A stretch of 64,000 nt of DNA from Arthrobacter sp. ov407 (GTDB taxonomy: Bacteria > Actinomycetota > Actinomycetes > Actinomycetales > Micrococcaceae), in the NCBI RefSeq assembly GCF_900102895.1, contig NZ_FNGD01000002.1, forward strand, positions 62,001-126,000, given 5' to 3'. Below, piece after piece: positions 43,082 through 53,132 of this stretch (within the stretch, counting starts at the first letter, position 1; each line of letters opens with the position of its first letter). The notes below the pieces were generated by a model, which was given only the letters and a program-made list of their open reading frames with translations, made no database searches and was not told where the DNA came from. The translations under genes were made by a program, and so were the position numbers.

Positions 43082-45982
43082 CTAGACGCGCGGCTTTTCG
43101 CGCATCTCGAAGGTCTCGATGGTGTCGCCTTCGGTGATGTCGTTGAACGAGCCAAGACCGATACCACACTCGAAGTCCGTCCGGACCTCGGTGGCGTCGT
43201 CCTTGAAGCGCTTGAGCGTCTCAACGGTGAGGTTGTCACCGATGATCTTGCCGTCGCGGCTGATGCGGGCCTTGGCGTTGCGTCGGATAATACCCGAGCG
43301 GACGATCGAGCCTGCAATGTTGCCGAACTTGGAGGAACGGAACACTTCGCGCACCTCGGCGGTGCCAAGCTGGACCTCTTCGTACTCCGGCTTGAGCATG
43401 CCCTTGAGGGCTGCCTCAATGTCATCGATTGCTGCGTAGATGACGGAGTAGAAGCGCATGTCCACGCCTTCGCGGTCTGCCAGTTCGGCAACACGCTCGG
43501 CGGGCTTGACGTTGAAGCCGATGATGACGGCGCTGTCGACCGTTGCCAGGTTGACGTCGTTCTGCGTGATCGCACCGACACCGCGGTGGATGACGCGGAG
43601 CTGGACACCCTCGCCGACGTCGATCTTGAGCAGCGCGTCTTCGAGGGCTTCCACGGCACCGGACACGTCACCCTTGAGGATGAGGTTGAGGGTGTCGATC
43701 TTGCCATCGGCGACGGCCTGGTCGAAGTCTTCCAGGCTGATGCGCTTGCGGCGCTTGGCCAGGGCGGCGTTGCGGTCGGCAGCTTCACGCTTCTCGGCGA
43801 TCTGGCGGGCGGTGCGCTCGTCAGCGGTCACGAAGAAGGTGTCACCGGCGCGCGGGACGTTGGACAGACCCAGCACCTGCACGGGGCGGGACGGGCCTGC
43901 CTCGGTCAGGGCGCTGCCGTCGTCGTCGAACATCGCACGGACGCGGCCGTGGGCCGTGCCTGCCACGATGGTGTCGCCGACGTGCAGGGTACCGGACTGA
44001 ACCAGGACGGTGGCCACGGAACCGCGGCCCTTGTCCAGGTTGGCTTCAATCGCGATACCGCGGGCGTCCTTGTTCGGGTTGGCGCGCATGTCCAAGGCAG
44101 CGTCTGCGGTGAGCAGGACGGCGCCGAGGAGCTCGTCGATGTTGAGGTTCTGGCGGGCCGAGACCTCCACGAACATGGTGTCGCCACCGTATTCTTCCGG
44201 AACCAGGCCGTACTCGGTCAGCTGGCCGCGGACCTTGTCCGGGTTGGCGCCTTCCTTGTCGATCTTGTTCACGGCCACGACGATCGGCACGTTGGCCGCC
44301 TGGGCGTGGTTGAGGGCTTCAACGGTCTGCGGCATAACGCCGTCGTCCGCTGCGACCACCAGGATGGCGATGTCGGTGACCTTCGCACCACGGGCACGCA
44401 TGGCGGTGAACGCCTCGTGGCCCGGAGTATCGATGAAGGTGATCTTGCGATCGATGCCTTCGTGGGCGTGGGTGACCTGGTAGGCACCGATGTGCTGCGT
44501 GATGCCGCCGTGCTCGCCCGCCATAACGTCGGACTTGCGGATGGCGTCGAGCAGTCGGGTCTTACCGTGGTCAACGTGACCCATGACGGTGACAACCGGA
44601 GGACGTGCCTCGAGGTCTTCATCGCCTTCGGCTTCCAGTTCGGCGTCGAAGTCGATGTCGAAGGTGGAGAGCAGCTCGCGCTCCTCGTCCTCCGGGGACA
44701 CAACCTGAAGCTTGTAGCCAAGCTCCTCGCCGAGCAGGGCGAAGGTCTCTTCATCCAGCGACTGCGTGGCCGTGGCCATTTCGCCGAGGTGGAAGAGGAC
44801 CGTCACCAGTGCGGCGGGGTTCGCCTCGATCTTGTCGGCAAAGTCCGTGATGGACGAGCCACGGCGAAGCCGGACTACGGTGTTGCCGTCGCCGCGGGGT
44901 ACGCTCACGCCACCCAGCGACGGAGCACTCATCTGCTCCAGTTCCTGACGCTTGGCACGCTTCGACTTGCGCTGCTTGCCACGGCCTGCGCCGCCCTTAC
45001 CGAAGGCACCCTGGGTGCCGCCGCGACCGCGACCGCCCTTACCAAAGCCACCACCGGCCGGAGCGCCGCCACCGGCACCGGGAGCACCGGTACCTGGAGC
45101 GCCACCCGGACGGCCCGGACCACGGCCTCCGCCGCCGGGACGGCCGGCACCAGCGGGTGCGGGACGTTCGGTGCGGTTAGGCATCATGCCCGGAGTCGGG
45201 CGGTTGCCGCCGGCTCCTGCCGGACGACCAGCGCCGGCAGCGCCAGCCGGACGCGGGGCGCCGGGGCGGGGGCCGCCTGCGCCTGCTGCCGGACGCGGAC
45301 CACCCGGACGGGGGCCGCCAGCGCCTGCTGCGGGGCGCGGACCACCGGGGCGTTCGCCCTCGGTGCGGCCGCCCGGACGCGGCATGCCCTGGGAAGGAGC
45401 GAACGGGTTGTTGCCCGGACGCGATGAACGTTCGTTGTCGCCGCCGCGGCCGCGGGGCATGCCCTGGGACGTGGCGAAGGGGTTGTTGCCGGGACGGGGA
45501 CCGCCCGGACGCGGTGCAGAACCGCCCTGGCGTGCCGGAGCAGCCGGGGTTTCAGCCTTGGGGGCCGGACGCGCGCCGGGCTTAACGCCCGTCGAGGGAG
45601 CAGCCGGGGCCTGGGCAGCGGGGGCTACCGGAGCCTGGGCGGCAGGGGCTGCCGGAGCGGCGGGCGCGGCGGCAGGTGCCGCAGCGGCCGGAGCCGGAGC
45701 TTCAGCCTTGGGTTCCGCAGCCTTGGGCGCAGCGGGGCCAGGCGCAGGCGCCGGACGGGTCGCTGCCGGGCTGGCAGATGCCTGGGGGGCGGACGCCGGA
45801 GCTTCGGACTTCGAAGCTGCGGGGGCGTCGGGGAAAGCGTTGCGCAGTTTCCGCACAACGGGAGCCTCGATTGTTGACGAGGCGGAGCGAACGAATTCGC
45901 CCAATTCCTGCAGTTTGGTTACTGCATCTTTGGAAGTAATACCGAGCTCTTTAGCAAGCTCATGTACGCGGACCTTGGCCAC
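43082..45982 (-). CDS. infB: Translation initiation factor IF-2
   Basis: GTPase placing initiator tRNA on the ribosome. The 966-residue protein has an N-terminal IF2_N-like start ([28 protein letters not shown]). A roughly 280-residue Pro/Gly/Ala/Arg repeat region follows, with near-duplicate segments (PGNNPFAx[20 protein letters not shown]). The GTPase core runs from about residue 467: [17 protein letters not shown] (G1), [15 protein letters not shown] (G3), VAVNKIDK (G4). The C-terminal domains end in [18 protein letters not shown] start with AGGAGAAAT. Downstream lies the inverted-repeat element. Confidence 0.97.
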   Translation of the reverse strand: MAKVRVHELAKELGITSKDAVTKLQELGEFVRSASSTIEAPVVRKLRNAFPDAPAASKSEAPASAPQASASPAATRPAPAPGPAAPKAAEPKAEAPAPAAAAPAAAPAAPAAPAAQAPVAPAAQAPAAPSTGVKPGARPAPKAETPAAPARQGGSAPRPGGPRPGNNPFATSQGMPRGRGGDNERSSRPGNNPFAPSQGMPRPGGRTEGERPGGPRPAAGAGGPRPGGPRPAAGAGGPRPGAPRPAGAAGAGRPAGAGGNRPTPGMMPNRTERPAPAGAGRPGGGGRGPGRPGGAPGTGAPGAGGGAPAGGGFGKGGRGRGGTQGAFGKGGAGRGKQRKSKRAKRQELEQMSAPSLGGVSVPRGDGNTVVRLRRGSSITDFADKIEANPAALVTVLFHLGEMATATQSLDEETFALLGEELGYKLQVVSPEDEERELLSTFDIDFDAELEAEGDEDLEARPPVVTVMGHVDHGKTRLLDAIRKSDVMAGEHGGITQHIGAYQVTHAHEGIDRKITFIDTPGHEAFTAMRARGAKVTDIAILVVAADDGVMPQTVEALNHAQAANVPIVVAVNKIDKEGANPDKVRGQLTEYGLVPEEYGGDTMFVEVSARQNLNIDELLGAVLLTADAALDMRANPNKDARGIAIEANLDKGRGSVATVLVQSGTLHVGDTIVAGTAHGRVRAMFDDDGSALTEAGPSRPVQVLGLSNVPRAGDTFFVTADERTARQIAEKREAADRNAALAKRRKRISLEDFDQAVADGKIDTLNLILKGDVSGAVEALEDALLKIDVGEGVQLRVIHRGVGAITQNDVNLATVDSAVIIGFNVKPAERVAELADREGVDMRFYSVIYAAIDDIEAALKGMLKPEYEEVQLGTAEVREVFRSSKFGNIAGSIVRSGIIRRNAKARISRDGKIIGDNLTVETLKRFKDDATEVRTDFECGIGLGSFNDITEGDTIETFEMREKPRV

Positions 45983-46078
45983 ATTTCTCCTGTCTCGGTC
46001 CGCACCGAGCCAGGCACGAACCGTCTACTTCTTACTGCGGGCCTCCGCCGCGAATGCAGCTGAAAGGCCCATTGCAGA

Positions 46079-46104
46079 GCGCAACAAAGTTGTCATCGTT
46101 GCGC
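46079..46104 (-). other. Stem-loop in the ylxR-infB gap
   Basis: GCGCAAC / GTTGCGC with a 12-nt loop, in the 152-bp space between ylxR and infB. No T-run. It could be an RNA processing or attenuation structure; it is short and may be incidental. Confidence 0.4.
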
Positions 46105-46134
46105 ACTCATCGCTGGGAACTCATCGGGTTTCCA

Positions 46135-46476
46135 TCAGTTTTCTGACCCGCTTTCAGGTTGGACGGTTGTTGCTGCGGCCACCGGGGTGCCCACGGCTTC
46201 CGTGCCGGTAGTGATCCGGCGTTCCACGTCAGCTGTACCGGCTGCGCCCTTGAGGGCGCGACCGAACGCTCGACGTTTGACCGCCAGTGCCAGGCACTTT
46301 TCGCTGGGGTGCAGCCATGCTCCCCGGCCAGCCATCCGGCGTCGTTCATCCACCACGACGGCGGACGAACCACCGGCGCCGGCGACGAGCCGGAGTAACT
46401 CCGACCGCGACCCTTTTTGTCGGCATCCGATACAGGTGCGCTGCGGCTGATTCCCGAGGTGTTGCACATGTGCCAC
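46135..46476 (-). CDS. ylxR: YlxR family RNA-binding protein
   Basis: A 113-residue protein of the YlxR (DUF448) family, a small nucleic-acid-binding protein conserved in the nusA-infB cluster. The signature is PQRTCIGCRQKGSRSELLRLV with the conserved Cys pair, followed by GRGAWLHPSEKCLALAVKRRAFGRAL. The C-terminal 35 residues are low complexity (TTGTEAVGTPVAAATTVQPE). The GTG at 46476 has AGGAAG about 11 nt upstream; another GTG lies at 46467. The frame is open further upstream without family similarity. Confidence 0.93.
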   Translation of the reverse strand: MAHVQHLGNQPQRTCIGCRQKGSRSELLRLVAGAGGSSAVVVDERRRMAGRGAWLHPSEKCLALAVKRRAFGRALKGAAGTADVERRITTGTEAVGTPVAAATTVQPESGSEN

Positions 46477-46674
46477 GTTCGAGTATCTTCCTGCCAGTAC
46501 AACTGCTTGGTGAATCACCGCGTCCCGGGAATCTGAGAAAAACCCAGACGCGCCAAAGACACACGGATACCGGCCGTTAGGCGCGGTCATATCCATTCTA
46601 GCCCCTCCGGCGCCCGGGTCCCGAACCCAGACGTGCCGGTCAGCTTGGAAATCACGGCCAGCCCGTGAGAACGC

Positions 46675-46714
46675 ACACAGGCAGCGGACCGCGACGGCGG
46701 CCCGCTGCCTGTGT
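46675..46714 (-). other. Long stem-loop between nusA and ylxR
   Basis: ACACAGGCAGCGG and CCGCTGCCTGTGT pair perfectly over 13 bp, with an inner CCGCG/CGGCGG region that can extend the stem. It sits 36 nt after the nusA stop in a 273-bp gap. It lacks a T-run, so partial attenuation is likelier than full termination. Short GTGCGC-type direct repeats flank it on the nusA side. Confidence 0.65.
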
Positions 46715-46749
46715 TCGTGCGCCTGTTCGTGCGCTTGCGCGCTTGGGAG

Positions 46750-47730
46750 CTATTTGCCGCTGTTGACGGCGGCGTCGGAGACGATGTCGATGCGCCATCC
46801 CGTGAGCTTGGCGGCGAGACGGGCGTTCTGGCCCTCCTTGCCGATGGCCAGGGAGAGCTGGTAATCGGGAACGACCACCCGCGCCGAACGGGTCGCCTCA
46901 TCAGTGATCGTGACCGAATTCACGCGCGACGGCGAGAGGGCGCTGGCGATGAAGGTCGCCGGATCGTCGTTGTAGTCAACGATGTCGATCTTCTCGTCGT
47001 TCAGTTCCGTCATGACCGCCCGGACACGCGAACCCATTTCACCGATGCAGGCGCCCTTGGCATTGACGCCGGGGGTGTTGGCCTTGACGGCGATCTTGGT
47101 GCGGTGGCCGGCCTCGCGGGCAAGCGCCACGATTTCGACCGAACGGTCCGCGATCTCGGGAACTTCGAGTTCGAAGAGCTTCCGGACGAGACCGGGGTGG
47201 GAGCGGGACAACGTGATGGACGGGCCCTTGGTGCCGCGGTGGACGTCGATCACGAAGGCGCGCAGCCGGTTGCCGTGGATGTACTTCTCGCCGGGAACCT
47301 GCTCGGGCGGCGGCAACAGTGCCTCCACCGTGCCCAGGTTCACCTGGATCATGTGCGGGTTGTTGCCCTGCTGGATGGTGCCAGCCACAAGCTCACCTTC
47401 GCGGCCTTTGAACTGGCCTAGCACGTTGTCGTCCTCGGCGTCCCGGAGGCGCTGCAGGATGATCTGCCGTGCGGTACTCGCCGCGATGCGTCCGAAGCCC
47501 GCGGGGGTGTCCTCGAATTCGCCGATCGGGGCGCCGTCGTCGTCGATCTCGGTGGCCCAGATGGTCACGTGGCCGCTCTTGCGGTCGAGCTCGGCCCGGG
47601 CCTTTTCGAAGGCGCCGGGGGTCTTGTGGTAAGCCACCAGCAGTGCCTGCTCGATCGTTGGAATCAGGAGATCCAGCGGGATTTCACGCTCACGCTCCAG
47701 GAGTCTCAGCGCGCTCATGTCAATATCCAT
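46750..47730 (-). CDS. nusA: Transcription termination/antitermination protein NusA
   Basis: RNA polymerase-binding elongation factor. The 326-residue protein has the N-terminal domain ([30 protein letters not shown]), an S1 domain with [22 protein letters not shown], and two KH domains ([51 protein letters not shown]). It ends just after the second KH, without the acidic repeats found in proteobacteria; this short form is normal in actinobacteria. The start overlaps the rimP stop by one base (TAATG). Confidence 0.97.
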   Translation of the reverse strand: MDIDMSALRLLEREREIPLDLLIPTIEQALLVAYHKTPGAFEKARAELDRKSGHVTIWATEIDDDGAPIGEFEDTPAGFGRIAASTARQIILQRLRDAEDDNVLGQFKGREGELVAGTIQQGNNPHMIQVNLGTVEALLPPPEQVPGEKYIHGNRLRAFVIDVHRGTKGPSITLSRSHPGLVRKLFELEVPEIADRSVEIVALAREAGHRTKIAVKANTPGVNAKGACIGEMGSRVRAVMTELNDEKIDIVDYNDDPATFIASALSPSRVNSVTITDEATRSARVVVPDYQLSLAIGKEGQNARLAAKLTGWRIDIVSDAAVNSGK

Positions 47731-48347
47731 TAGGCCTCCTCAGAAGGTCCATTGTGTTCTTTTTCCAGACCGGCCTCTTCGAGGTGGCTGAACTCTATCT
47801 CGACTTTTCCGCTGCGGATCCTGTCGAAAGGAAGCTTGACGGGCTCACCCTGTTTGGGCTTCATGCCCTTCTTGACGGCAATTTCCGGGACGATGGTGAC
47901 GCCCCCGTCATCTACGGACTGGACCCTGCCGGTGACGTTGTCACCCTGAATCACGTTCACGTTGACCATCCGTCCGCGGGCGCGGTGCCAGTGCCGCTCT
48001 TGCGTCAGTGGGCGTCCGACGCCGGGTGAAGAGACTTCAAGCTCGTAGGGGCGCGCGTCCATGCTGGGGTCGTTGTCCAAGGTGTCCGAGAGGGTCTTGG
48101 AGATCTCGGCGATGACATCGAGCCCGACGCCCCCGGTCTCCTCCTGGGGCAGGTCCACCACTACGTGGACCACCCGGTTGGCGCCAGCGACATGGATGGA
48201 TACATCCTCAAGATACAACCGGTTCGCCTGCACTGCAGGTTCCAGGAGTGCATACAGGCGCTCGGCCTCGACATTCTGAACGGGTGCGGCTTCAGCCTTC
48301 CCCGTCCCGGTCCGGTCTGATGAAGTCGTGGCTTCTGCGTTGGTCAT
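47730..48347 (-). CDS. rimP: Ribosome maturation factor RimP
   Basis: Needed for 30S subunit assembly. The 205-residue protein has a variable N-terminus (to about residue 25), then [75 protein letters not shown] and the C-terminal SH3-like domain ([19 protein letters not shown]). First gene of the nusA cluster and overlapping nusA by one base. A TAGCCTA-type hexamer lies near 48385 in the divergent region shared with the DUF4439 gene. Confidence 0.96.
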   Translation of the reverse strand: MTNAEATTSSDRTGTGKAEAAPVQNVEAERLYALLEPAVQANRLYLEDVSIHVAGANRVVHVVVDLPQEETGGVGLDVIAEISKTLSDTLDNDPSMDARPYELEVSSPGVGRPLTQERHWHRARGRMVNVNVIQGDNVTGRVQSVDDGGVTIVPEIAVKKGMKPKQGEPVKLPFDRIRSGKVEIEFSHLEEAGLEKEHNGPSEEA

Positions 48348-48433
48348 GATGCCGGCCGCCTCCCGCTAGATAATGTTGTGTGTACTAGCCTAGCGATTTT
48401 CCGGGCGACGTGGTGCACGGAGTCCGGGCAGGC

Positions 48434-49666
48434 ATGACAACATGGTCTGTTGTGAACGACGACACCAGGGAAAAGCGATGGCAGGACCACTTTCCCCGGT
48501 CGCTCCCCCGCTACGTGCTTCTGGTGTGCCTCGCCCTTGTGGTGGTGAGCCTGGGGGTGGTTCTGATACCAGCCAGGCCGCCGGAACCTGCGGAACCGCC
48601 CTTTTCCGAACAGGCGCGCGCTGCCGCATTGGCCGAAACCCTGCAGCTGCTGGACGCCGGCAGCCAACTGGGCACCGCGAAGCAAGACGGGCCAGAAGAC
48701 AGCCCAGCGGAGAGCGCGGACCGCCCTCCGGCCGCTGCCGGGAACCCCGCCGTCAAGCGAACTGTGACGTTGCTGACAACCCAGGCGCAAGCGCTGCTCG
48801 CACCGGGAGAAAGCCCTGCAGCCGCGGCCAGCACAGCGGCCGCGGACTCCGGCCCTGCAACGCCTCCGGCCCCCGCACCCTCCTCCGCCACACCGGCTCC
48901 GTCCGTTTCCGGAGCGTCCAGTGCCGGAGCGTCAGCTTCGCCTCTGCCTTCGACCGCTGCCGGGCTCGTGGCGGCTCTCGCGAAGAGCGGAAAACAGCGC
49001 CTCGCGGACGCTGCCGTGGCCGACGGCGGCATGGCACGGCTGTTGGCTTCCGTCGGCACCGCGCAGCTGCTGCAGGCGTCCGCCCTCGCGGCCGGCACCG
49101 GGACGGCGGCGCCGGCTGCCGACGTGACCTCCCCGCATCTGTCCGGCACATGCCCGTCCCCAACTCCGACATCGCAGTCCGATGCAGGGCCGTCCGATGC
49201 AGGGCAATCCGCAGCGGGGAAGTCCGCGGCCGCATCCAGCCTCGGGGGTGCCCTGGCGGCGGTGGTCCGGACCGAAGCGCAAACCATCTACGGCTACCAG
49301 GTGGCGCTGCCCCGGCTGGGCGGCGACCAGGCGAAATCCGCGGCCGAGAAACTCGCCCGCCATGACGCGCTCCTCAGCGGCGCAGAATCCCTGAGCCGGC
49401 TGAACTGCTCCGCTGTTCCGCCGCGCGAGGCGGGCTACAAGCTGGGTCGGTCCTTCCTGGTCTCCCCCGCGGCCGGCCTCGGCAGCCTGGAAGCCACCGC
49501 GCTGCCCGCGTATGGCGACCTCGTGGCGCTGAGCGAAGGTGAGACCCGGCAGTGGGCCATTTCGGCCCTGCTCGGTGCCGGGAAGCGGGCCGTGCAGTGG
49601 GGCACGGATCCCGGCGCTCTGCCCGGTCTTGACCCCGCCACGCTGCCGTCGCAGCCGGCAGGCTGA
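48434..49666 (+). CDS. DUF4439 ferritin-like domain protein, membrane anchored
   Basis: A 410-residue protein divergent from rimP, the usual actinobacterial position. One TM anchor near the N-terminus (YVLLVCLALVVVSLGVVLIP) is followed by a long Ala/Ser/Pro-rich stretch (about residues 60-250). The DUF4439 ferritin-like helical domain comes next (LGGALAAVVRTEAQTIYGYQVALPR ... KSAAEKLARHDALL, then SLEATALPAYGDLVALSEGETRQWAISALLGA). Metal binding is not established. I used the ATG at 48434; a GTG at 48410 is the alternative. Confidence 0.88.
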   Translation: MTTWSVVNDDTREKRWQDHFPRSLPRYVLLVCLALVVVSLGVVLIPARPPEPAEPPFSEQARAAALAETLQLLDAGSQLGTAKQDGPEDSPAESADRPPAAAGNPAVKRTVTLLTTQAQALLAPGESPAAAASTAAADSGPATPPAPAPSSATPAPSVSGASSAGASASPLPSTAAGLVAALAKSGKQRLADAAVADGGMARLLASVGTAQLLQASALAAGTGTAAPAADVTSPHLSGTCPSPTPTSQSDAGPSDAGQSAAGKSAAASSLGGALAAVVRTEAQTIYGYQVALPRLGGDQAKSAAEKLARHDALLSGAESLSRLNCSAVPPREAGYKLGRSFLVSPAAGLGSLEATALPAYGDLVALSEGETRQWAISALLGAGKRAVQWGTDPGALPGLDPATLPSQPAG

Positions 49667-49780
49667 AGGCAGGCTGAAGGCCGTCGAAGCCGGGACGCCC
49701 AGGGGCGGAGCAAGCCTCGGCTAATTTTGGTAAGCCTTGGAATACTGGCAAGGCCCCGGCCCGGGTGATTTGCTGTAGTC

Positions 49781-50509
49781 ATGGACATGACCGGCGCCGC
49801 AACCTTTCACGAGAACGAGCCGCACCACAATGACCTCGCGCACCGCCTCAATTGGCTCCGTGCGGGCGTCCTGGGGGCCAATGACGGCATCGTCTCTGTC
49901 GCCGCGATCGTCGTCGGCGTCGCCAGCGCCACTACCGACACCGGGCCGATCCTGATCGCGGGCGCCGCGGGCGTGGTGGGCGGCGCTATTTCGATGGCGC
50001 TCGGTGAATATGTCTCGGTCAGCAGCCAGAAGGACAGCCAGCGCGCCTTGATCGAGAAGGAGCGCCTGGAACTGCAGGAACAGCCGGAGGAAGAGCTCGA
50101 GGAGCTCGCCGCGATCTACCAGGGCAAGGGCCTTAGCCCCGCGACGGCACGCACGGTGGCCAAGGAGCTCACGGCGCACGACGCCCTCGGCGCGCACCTC
50201 TCGGCCGAACTCAACATTGACGAGACCGACATCGTGAGTCCATGGCACGCGGCGTTCGCTTCCGCCATCGCGTTCCTCGCCGGTGCGGTCCTGCCCATGC
50301 TGGCCATCCTGCTGCCGCCGGAGAGCATCAGGATCCCGCTGACCTTCGTGGCCGTGCTCGTGGCGTTGGCGGTCACCGGCGCCGTGGGCGCGTGGATTGG
50401 CGGCGGCTCAAAGCTCAAGGCAGCCATCCGCGTGGTGGTTGGCGGCGCGGCGGCTCTCGTGGCCACGTTCGCGATCGGCAACGCGCTCGGCGCGAGCGGC
50501 ATCGTCTAA
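49781..50509 (+). CDS. VIT1/CCC1 family metal transporter
   Basis: A 242-residue integral membrane protein of the vacuolar iron transporter family, which moves Fe2+/Mn2+. Five TM segments are visible. The family motif WLRAGVLGANDGIVSVAAIVVG is at residues 25-46, and GGAISMALGEYVSVSSQKDSQ follows. The cytoplasmic metal-binding domain is the Glu-rich EKERLELQEQPEEELEELAAIYQGKGLSPATA. The last helices end GNALGASGIV. No N-terminal rubrerythrin domain. The ATG at 49787 is an alternative start. Direction of transport is not deducible. Confidence 0.93.
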   Translation: MDMTGAATFHENEPHHNDLAHRLNWLRAGVLGANDGIVSVAAIVVGVASATTDTGPILIAGAAGVVGGAISMALGEYVSVSSQKDSQRALIEKERLELQEQPEEELEELAAIYQGKGLSPATARTVAKELTAHDALGAHLSAELNIDETDIVSPWHAAFASAIAFLAGAVLPMLAILLPPESIRIPLTFVAVLVALAVTGAVGAWIGGGSKLKAAIRVVVGGAAALVATFAIGNALGASGIV

Positions 50510-50563
50510 GGCCGCAGCGCCCAACCCGGCACGTGCCAAGCCGGCAGCACGCACTCCGGCGCC

Positions 50564-50569
50564 TACGAT
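50564..50569 (+). promoter_or_regulatory. -10 box of a leaderless phosphotransferase transcript
   Basis: TACGAT, then 7 nt, then the GTG at 50577. No ribosome binding site precedes the GTG. Confidence 0.5.
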
Positions 50570-50576
50570 AGGTCCC

Positions 50577-51683
50577 GTGAGCCCCATCCCAGACGTTCCC
50601 ATTCCGCCCGATCTTTCCCGCCGCTACTCCCGCACGCCGGACGGACGTGCCTGGCTGGCGTCGCTTCCTGGCCTGATCGGACAATGCCTCGATCAGTGGG
50701 AGCTTCTGCCGGACTTGGAGCCGGGCGCCCTTCCCTGGAACGGTCATGGCGGCGTCGTCATCCCGGTCCGTCGCCGGGACGGGGATGGATCCGGCGGCAC
50801 CGGCCCCGGCAACGGCGGTGCAGCGGTCCTGAAGGTGGCTTTCCCGCATGAGGAGGCCACTCGCGAACACCACGCCCTCACCCTGTGGGGAGGCCATGGC
50901 GCCGTCAGGCTGCTGGCCGCCGACGCCGGATCCTGCGCCCTGCTCCTGGAGCGCCTGGACGCCTACCGCTCCCTGCTGGATGTCCCCTTGGAAACGGCGG
51001 TGACGGTGTGGGGCGGCGTGGTCCGCCAGCTCAGCGTGGTCCCCGATGACCGGCCGGGGTGGCAGGAAATCGACCACGTGGCGGCCCGGGCCGAACAGTG
51101 GAGCGATGAGCTCCCCGCGACGTGGGAGCAACTGGCGCGGCCGTTCCCCCGGTGGTTGCTCGAGGCGGCGCTTGAAGTCTGCCAGACCCGCGGTGCCGTC
51201 GGCAGGCGGTCCGGCAAGGACGTTCTGGTCCACGCGGACCTGCACTACTTGAACATCCTGGCCCGGCCCGGCGTGCCGGGACCGGGCACCCGGCAGGAGG
51301 AACCGGCGGGGCTGGAGCCCTACGCTGCGATTGATCCCCAGCCCATGATCGGCGAGGCCGAATTTGCCGTGGCCCCCGTGCTGTGGAACAGGCTCCGCGA
51401 GTTGCCACAGCAAGATCCCGGACGGGCACTGCTCGCACGCTGCGGGGATTTCAGTGCGGCCGCCGGTCTGGACGCCGAGACCGCCCGGCAGTGGAGCCTG
51501 GTGCGCGAGGTGGAGAACGCCCTCGGGTATGCCTCGCTGCGACACCACGACGGCGATCTGGCCCGTTCACTGTGGGTGGCGAGCACGCTGGCCGGCCGGA
51601 CTCTTCCCGGCTTGCCCGCTCCCCAGAAGCTCCCTTCGCCCGGGGAAGCAGCCGGGGAAGCAGCCTGGATGGCCGGCGGCTAG
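50577..51683 (+). CDS. Aminoglycoside/hydroxyurea phosphotransferase-like kinase
   Basis: A 368-residue kinase-fold protein of the APH(6)/hydroxyurea resistance type. Landmarks: AAVLKVAFPHEEATREHHAL (ATP-binding Lys), LLLERLDAYRSLLDVPLETAV, the catalytic loop VLVHADLHYLNILAR, and the metal-binding EPYAAIDPQPMIGEAEFAVAPVLW. The C-terminal tail ends in Pro/Ala/Glu-rich PSPGEAAGEAAW. Whether it confers resistance or phosphorylates another small molecule is unknown. The GTG at 50577 is fixed by a leaderless promoter. It is convergent with the PLP decarboxylase gene, overlapping it by 4 nt. Confidence 0.9.
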   Translation: MSPIPDVPIPPDLSRRYSRTPDGRAWLASLPGLIGQCLDQWELLPDLEPGALPWNGHGGVVIPVRRRDGDGSGGTGPGNGGAAVLKVAFPHEEATREHHALTLWGGHGAVRLLAADAGSCALLLERLDAYRSLLDVPLETAVTVWGGVVRQLSVVPDDRPGWQEIDHVAARAEQWSDELPATWEQLARPFPRWLLEAALEVCQTRGAVGRRSGKDVLVHADLHYLNILARPGVPGPGTRQEEPAGLEPYAAIDPQPMIGEAEFAVAPVLWNRLRELPQQDPGRALLARCGDFSAAAGLDAETARQWSLVREVENALGYASLRHHDGDLARSLWVASTLAGRTLPGLPAPQKLPSPGEAAGEAAWMAGG

Positions 51684-53077
51684 CCCCGCACGGCCGCCAG
51701 TGCGTCGCGGACGGCGTCGACGGCGATTCTGACGTCGGCGTCGTCCGTGCTCCAGTTGCTCACCGAAATCCGCAGGATATCGCGGTCCTGCCAGCGCGAC
51801 CCGGACATCCAGACCCGGCCATCGCCCATCACCCGTTCCGTCACGGCGCGCGTCACGGCGTCGTCCCCGAACGCCAGGGACACCTGGGTGTAGTCGACGT
51901 CGTTGAGCACCTCGACGCCGTCCAGCGCCGCGAGCTGATCGGCCAACTGCGCGGCCCGGTGCACGAGCGTGCGGACCTGGCTGGCGACGCCGTCGCGGCC
52001 CAAGGATTTCAGCGCCGCCCACACCGGCACGCCCCGCGCGCGGCGGGAGAGCTCAGGCACTCTTTCGGACGGGTCCCCGGCCCCGTCCGCGGCCTGGATC
52101 AGGTAAACGGCGTGCAGCCCCATCGCCGAACGCAGGGCGCGGGCGTCGCGCACGATCACGATCCCGCAGTCGTAGGGGACGTTGAGGGTCTTGGGCGCAT
52201 CCGTTCCCCACGAATCGGCCAGGCCGAGTCCCGCGGTCAGGGCGGACAGTTCGGGCACGGCGGCCGCCCAGAGCCCGAATGCCCCGTCCACATGCGCCTT
52301 CGCGATGGCGATGGCCTCGACTAAGGGGTCGAAGGCGCCCGAATGCAGGTTGCCGGCCTGAAGGCACACGAGGGCTGGGACCGGGCGGCCACCCTCCCCC
52401 GCGCTGAGCGCAAGGTCCAGGGCGCAATCCAGTTCCGCCGGGATGATGCGCCCTTGGCGGTCCGAGGGCACCACAGTGGGACGTCCGAGGCCCAGATAGC
52501 GCAGGCCGAGGTCGATCGTTTCGTGGCGCTCCTGCCCCACGAAGCAGCGGATCCGGGGCGCACCGGCGAGGCCGTCGCCGTCGAGGTCCCAGCCGGCATC
52601 GGCCATGAGCCGCCAGCGGGCGGCGGCGAGTCCGGTGAAGTTGGCCATGGTGGCGCCGGTGGCAAAGCCGACGTCGGACTCTTCGGGCAGACCCAACAGC
52701 TCCAGGATCCATTTGCCGGCGGCTTCCTCGATCGCGGCGGTAGCGGGCGTGGCGAAGCGCAGCCCCGTATTCTGGTCCCAGGCGCTGAGCAGCCAGTCCG
52801 CCGCCAAGGCGGCAGGCAGCGTGCCGCCGATGACCCAGCCGAAGAACCGCCCGGACGGCATGGCCATCAGCCCGGGTTCGGCCTTGGCCGCGAGATAGTC
52901 CACCACCTCCGCGGCCGGCATCCCTTCTTGGGGCAGCGGGCCGCCGAAGTCGGCCGCGAGCTCGGCCGCCGTGGCCTGCGGCCCGATGCGGCGTGTTCCC
53001 TGGCTCTCGAGCCACCGGCGCGCGTGCCCGGCCGCGGCCTCGAGGGCATCCCGGTAGCGTTCCTCACTTGCCGACAT
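51680..53077 (-). CDS. Pyridoxal-dependent decarboxylase (group II)
   Basis: A 465-residue fold-type I amino acid decarboxylase. Motifs: PSGRFFGWVIGGTLPAALAADW, DVGFATGATMANFTGLAAAR, HETIDLGLRYLGL, AHVDGAFGLWAA (PLP-binding Asp) and the lysine segment TDAPKTLNVPYDCG. In most relatives His precedes the PLP lysine; here it is Pro. Substrate not deducible; glutamate, aspartate and aromatic decarboxylases share this fold. The stop overlaps the phosphotransferase gene by 4 nt and TauE follows upstream on the same strand. Confidence 0.9.
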   Translation of the reverse strand: MSASEERYRDALEAAAGHARRWLESQGTRRIGPQATAAELAADFGGPLPQEGMPAAEVVDYLAAKAEPGLMAMPSGRFFGWVIGGTLPAALAADWLLSAWDQNTGLRFATPATAAIEEAAGKWILELLGLPEESDVGFATGATMANFTGLAAARWRLMADAGWDLDGDGLAGAPRIRCFVGQERHETIDLGLRYLGLGRPTVVPSDRQGRIIPAELDCALDLALSAGEGGRPVPALVCLQAGNLHSGAFDPLVEAIAIAKAHVDGAFGLWAAAVPELSALTAGLGLADSWGTDAPKTLNVPYDCGIVIVRDARALRSAMGLHAVYLIQAADGAGDPSERVPELSRRARGVPVWAALKSLGRDGVASQVRTLVHRAAQLADQLAALDGVEVLNDVDYTQVSLAFGDDAVTRAVTERVMGDGRVWMSGSRWQDRDILRISVSNWSTDDADVRIAVDAVRDALAAVRG

Positions 53078-53132
53078 AGCTGCATGCTACGCCCGGGACC
53101 AGCGGACCGGGAGTCCTTGCGGGAGCTGCGGC

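Noticed and set aside
42858..43169. Short open frames across the infB-rbfA gap
   Set aside because: They run through the inverted-repeat arms, have no ribosome site and no recognisable domain; structure explains the sequence better.
43586..45427. A 613-codon plus-strand open frame opposite infB
   Set aside because: Antisense shadow of IF-2, with a Thr/Ala/Gly-rich end mirroring the IF-2 repeat region.
45000..45700. Repeats in infB as a possible CRISPR array
   Set aside because: They are in-frame protein repeats without spacers of constant length.
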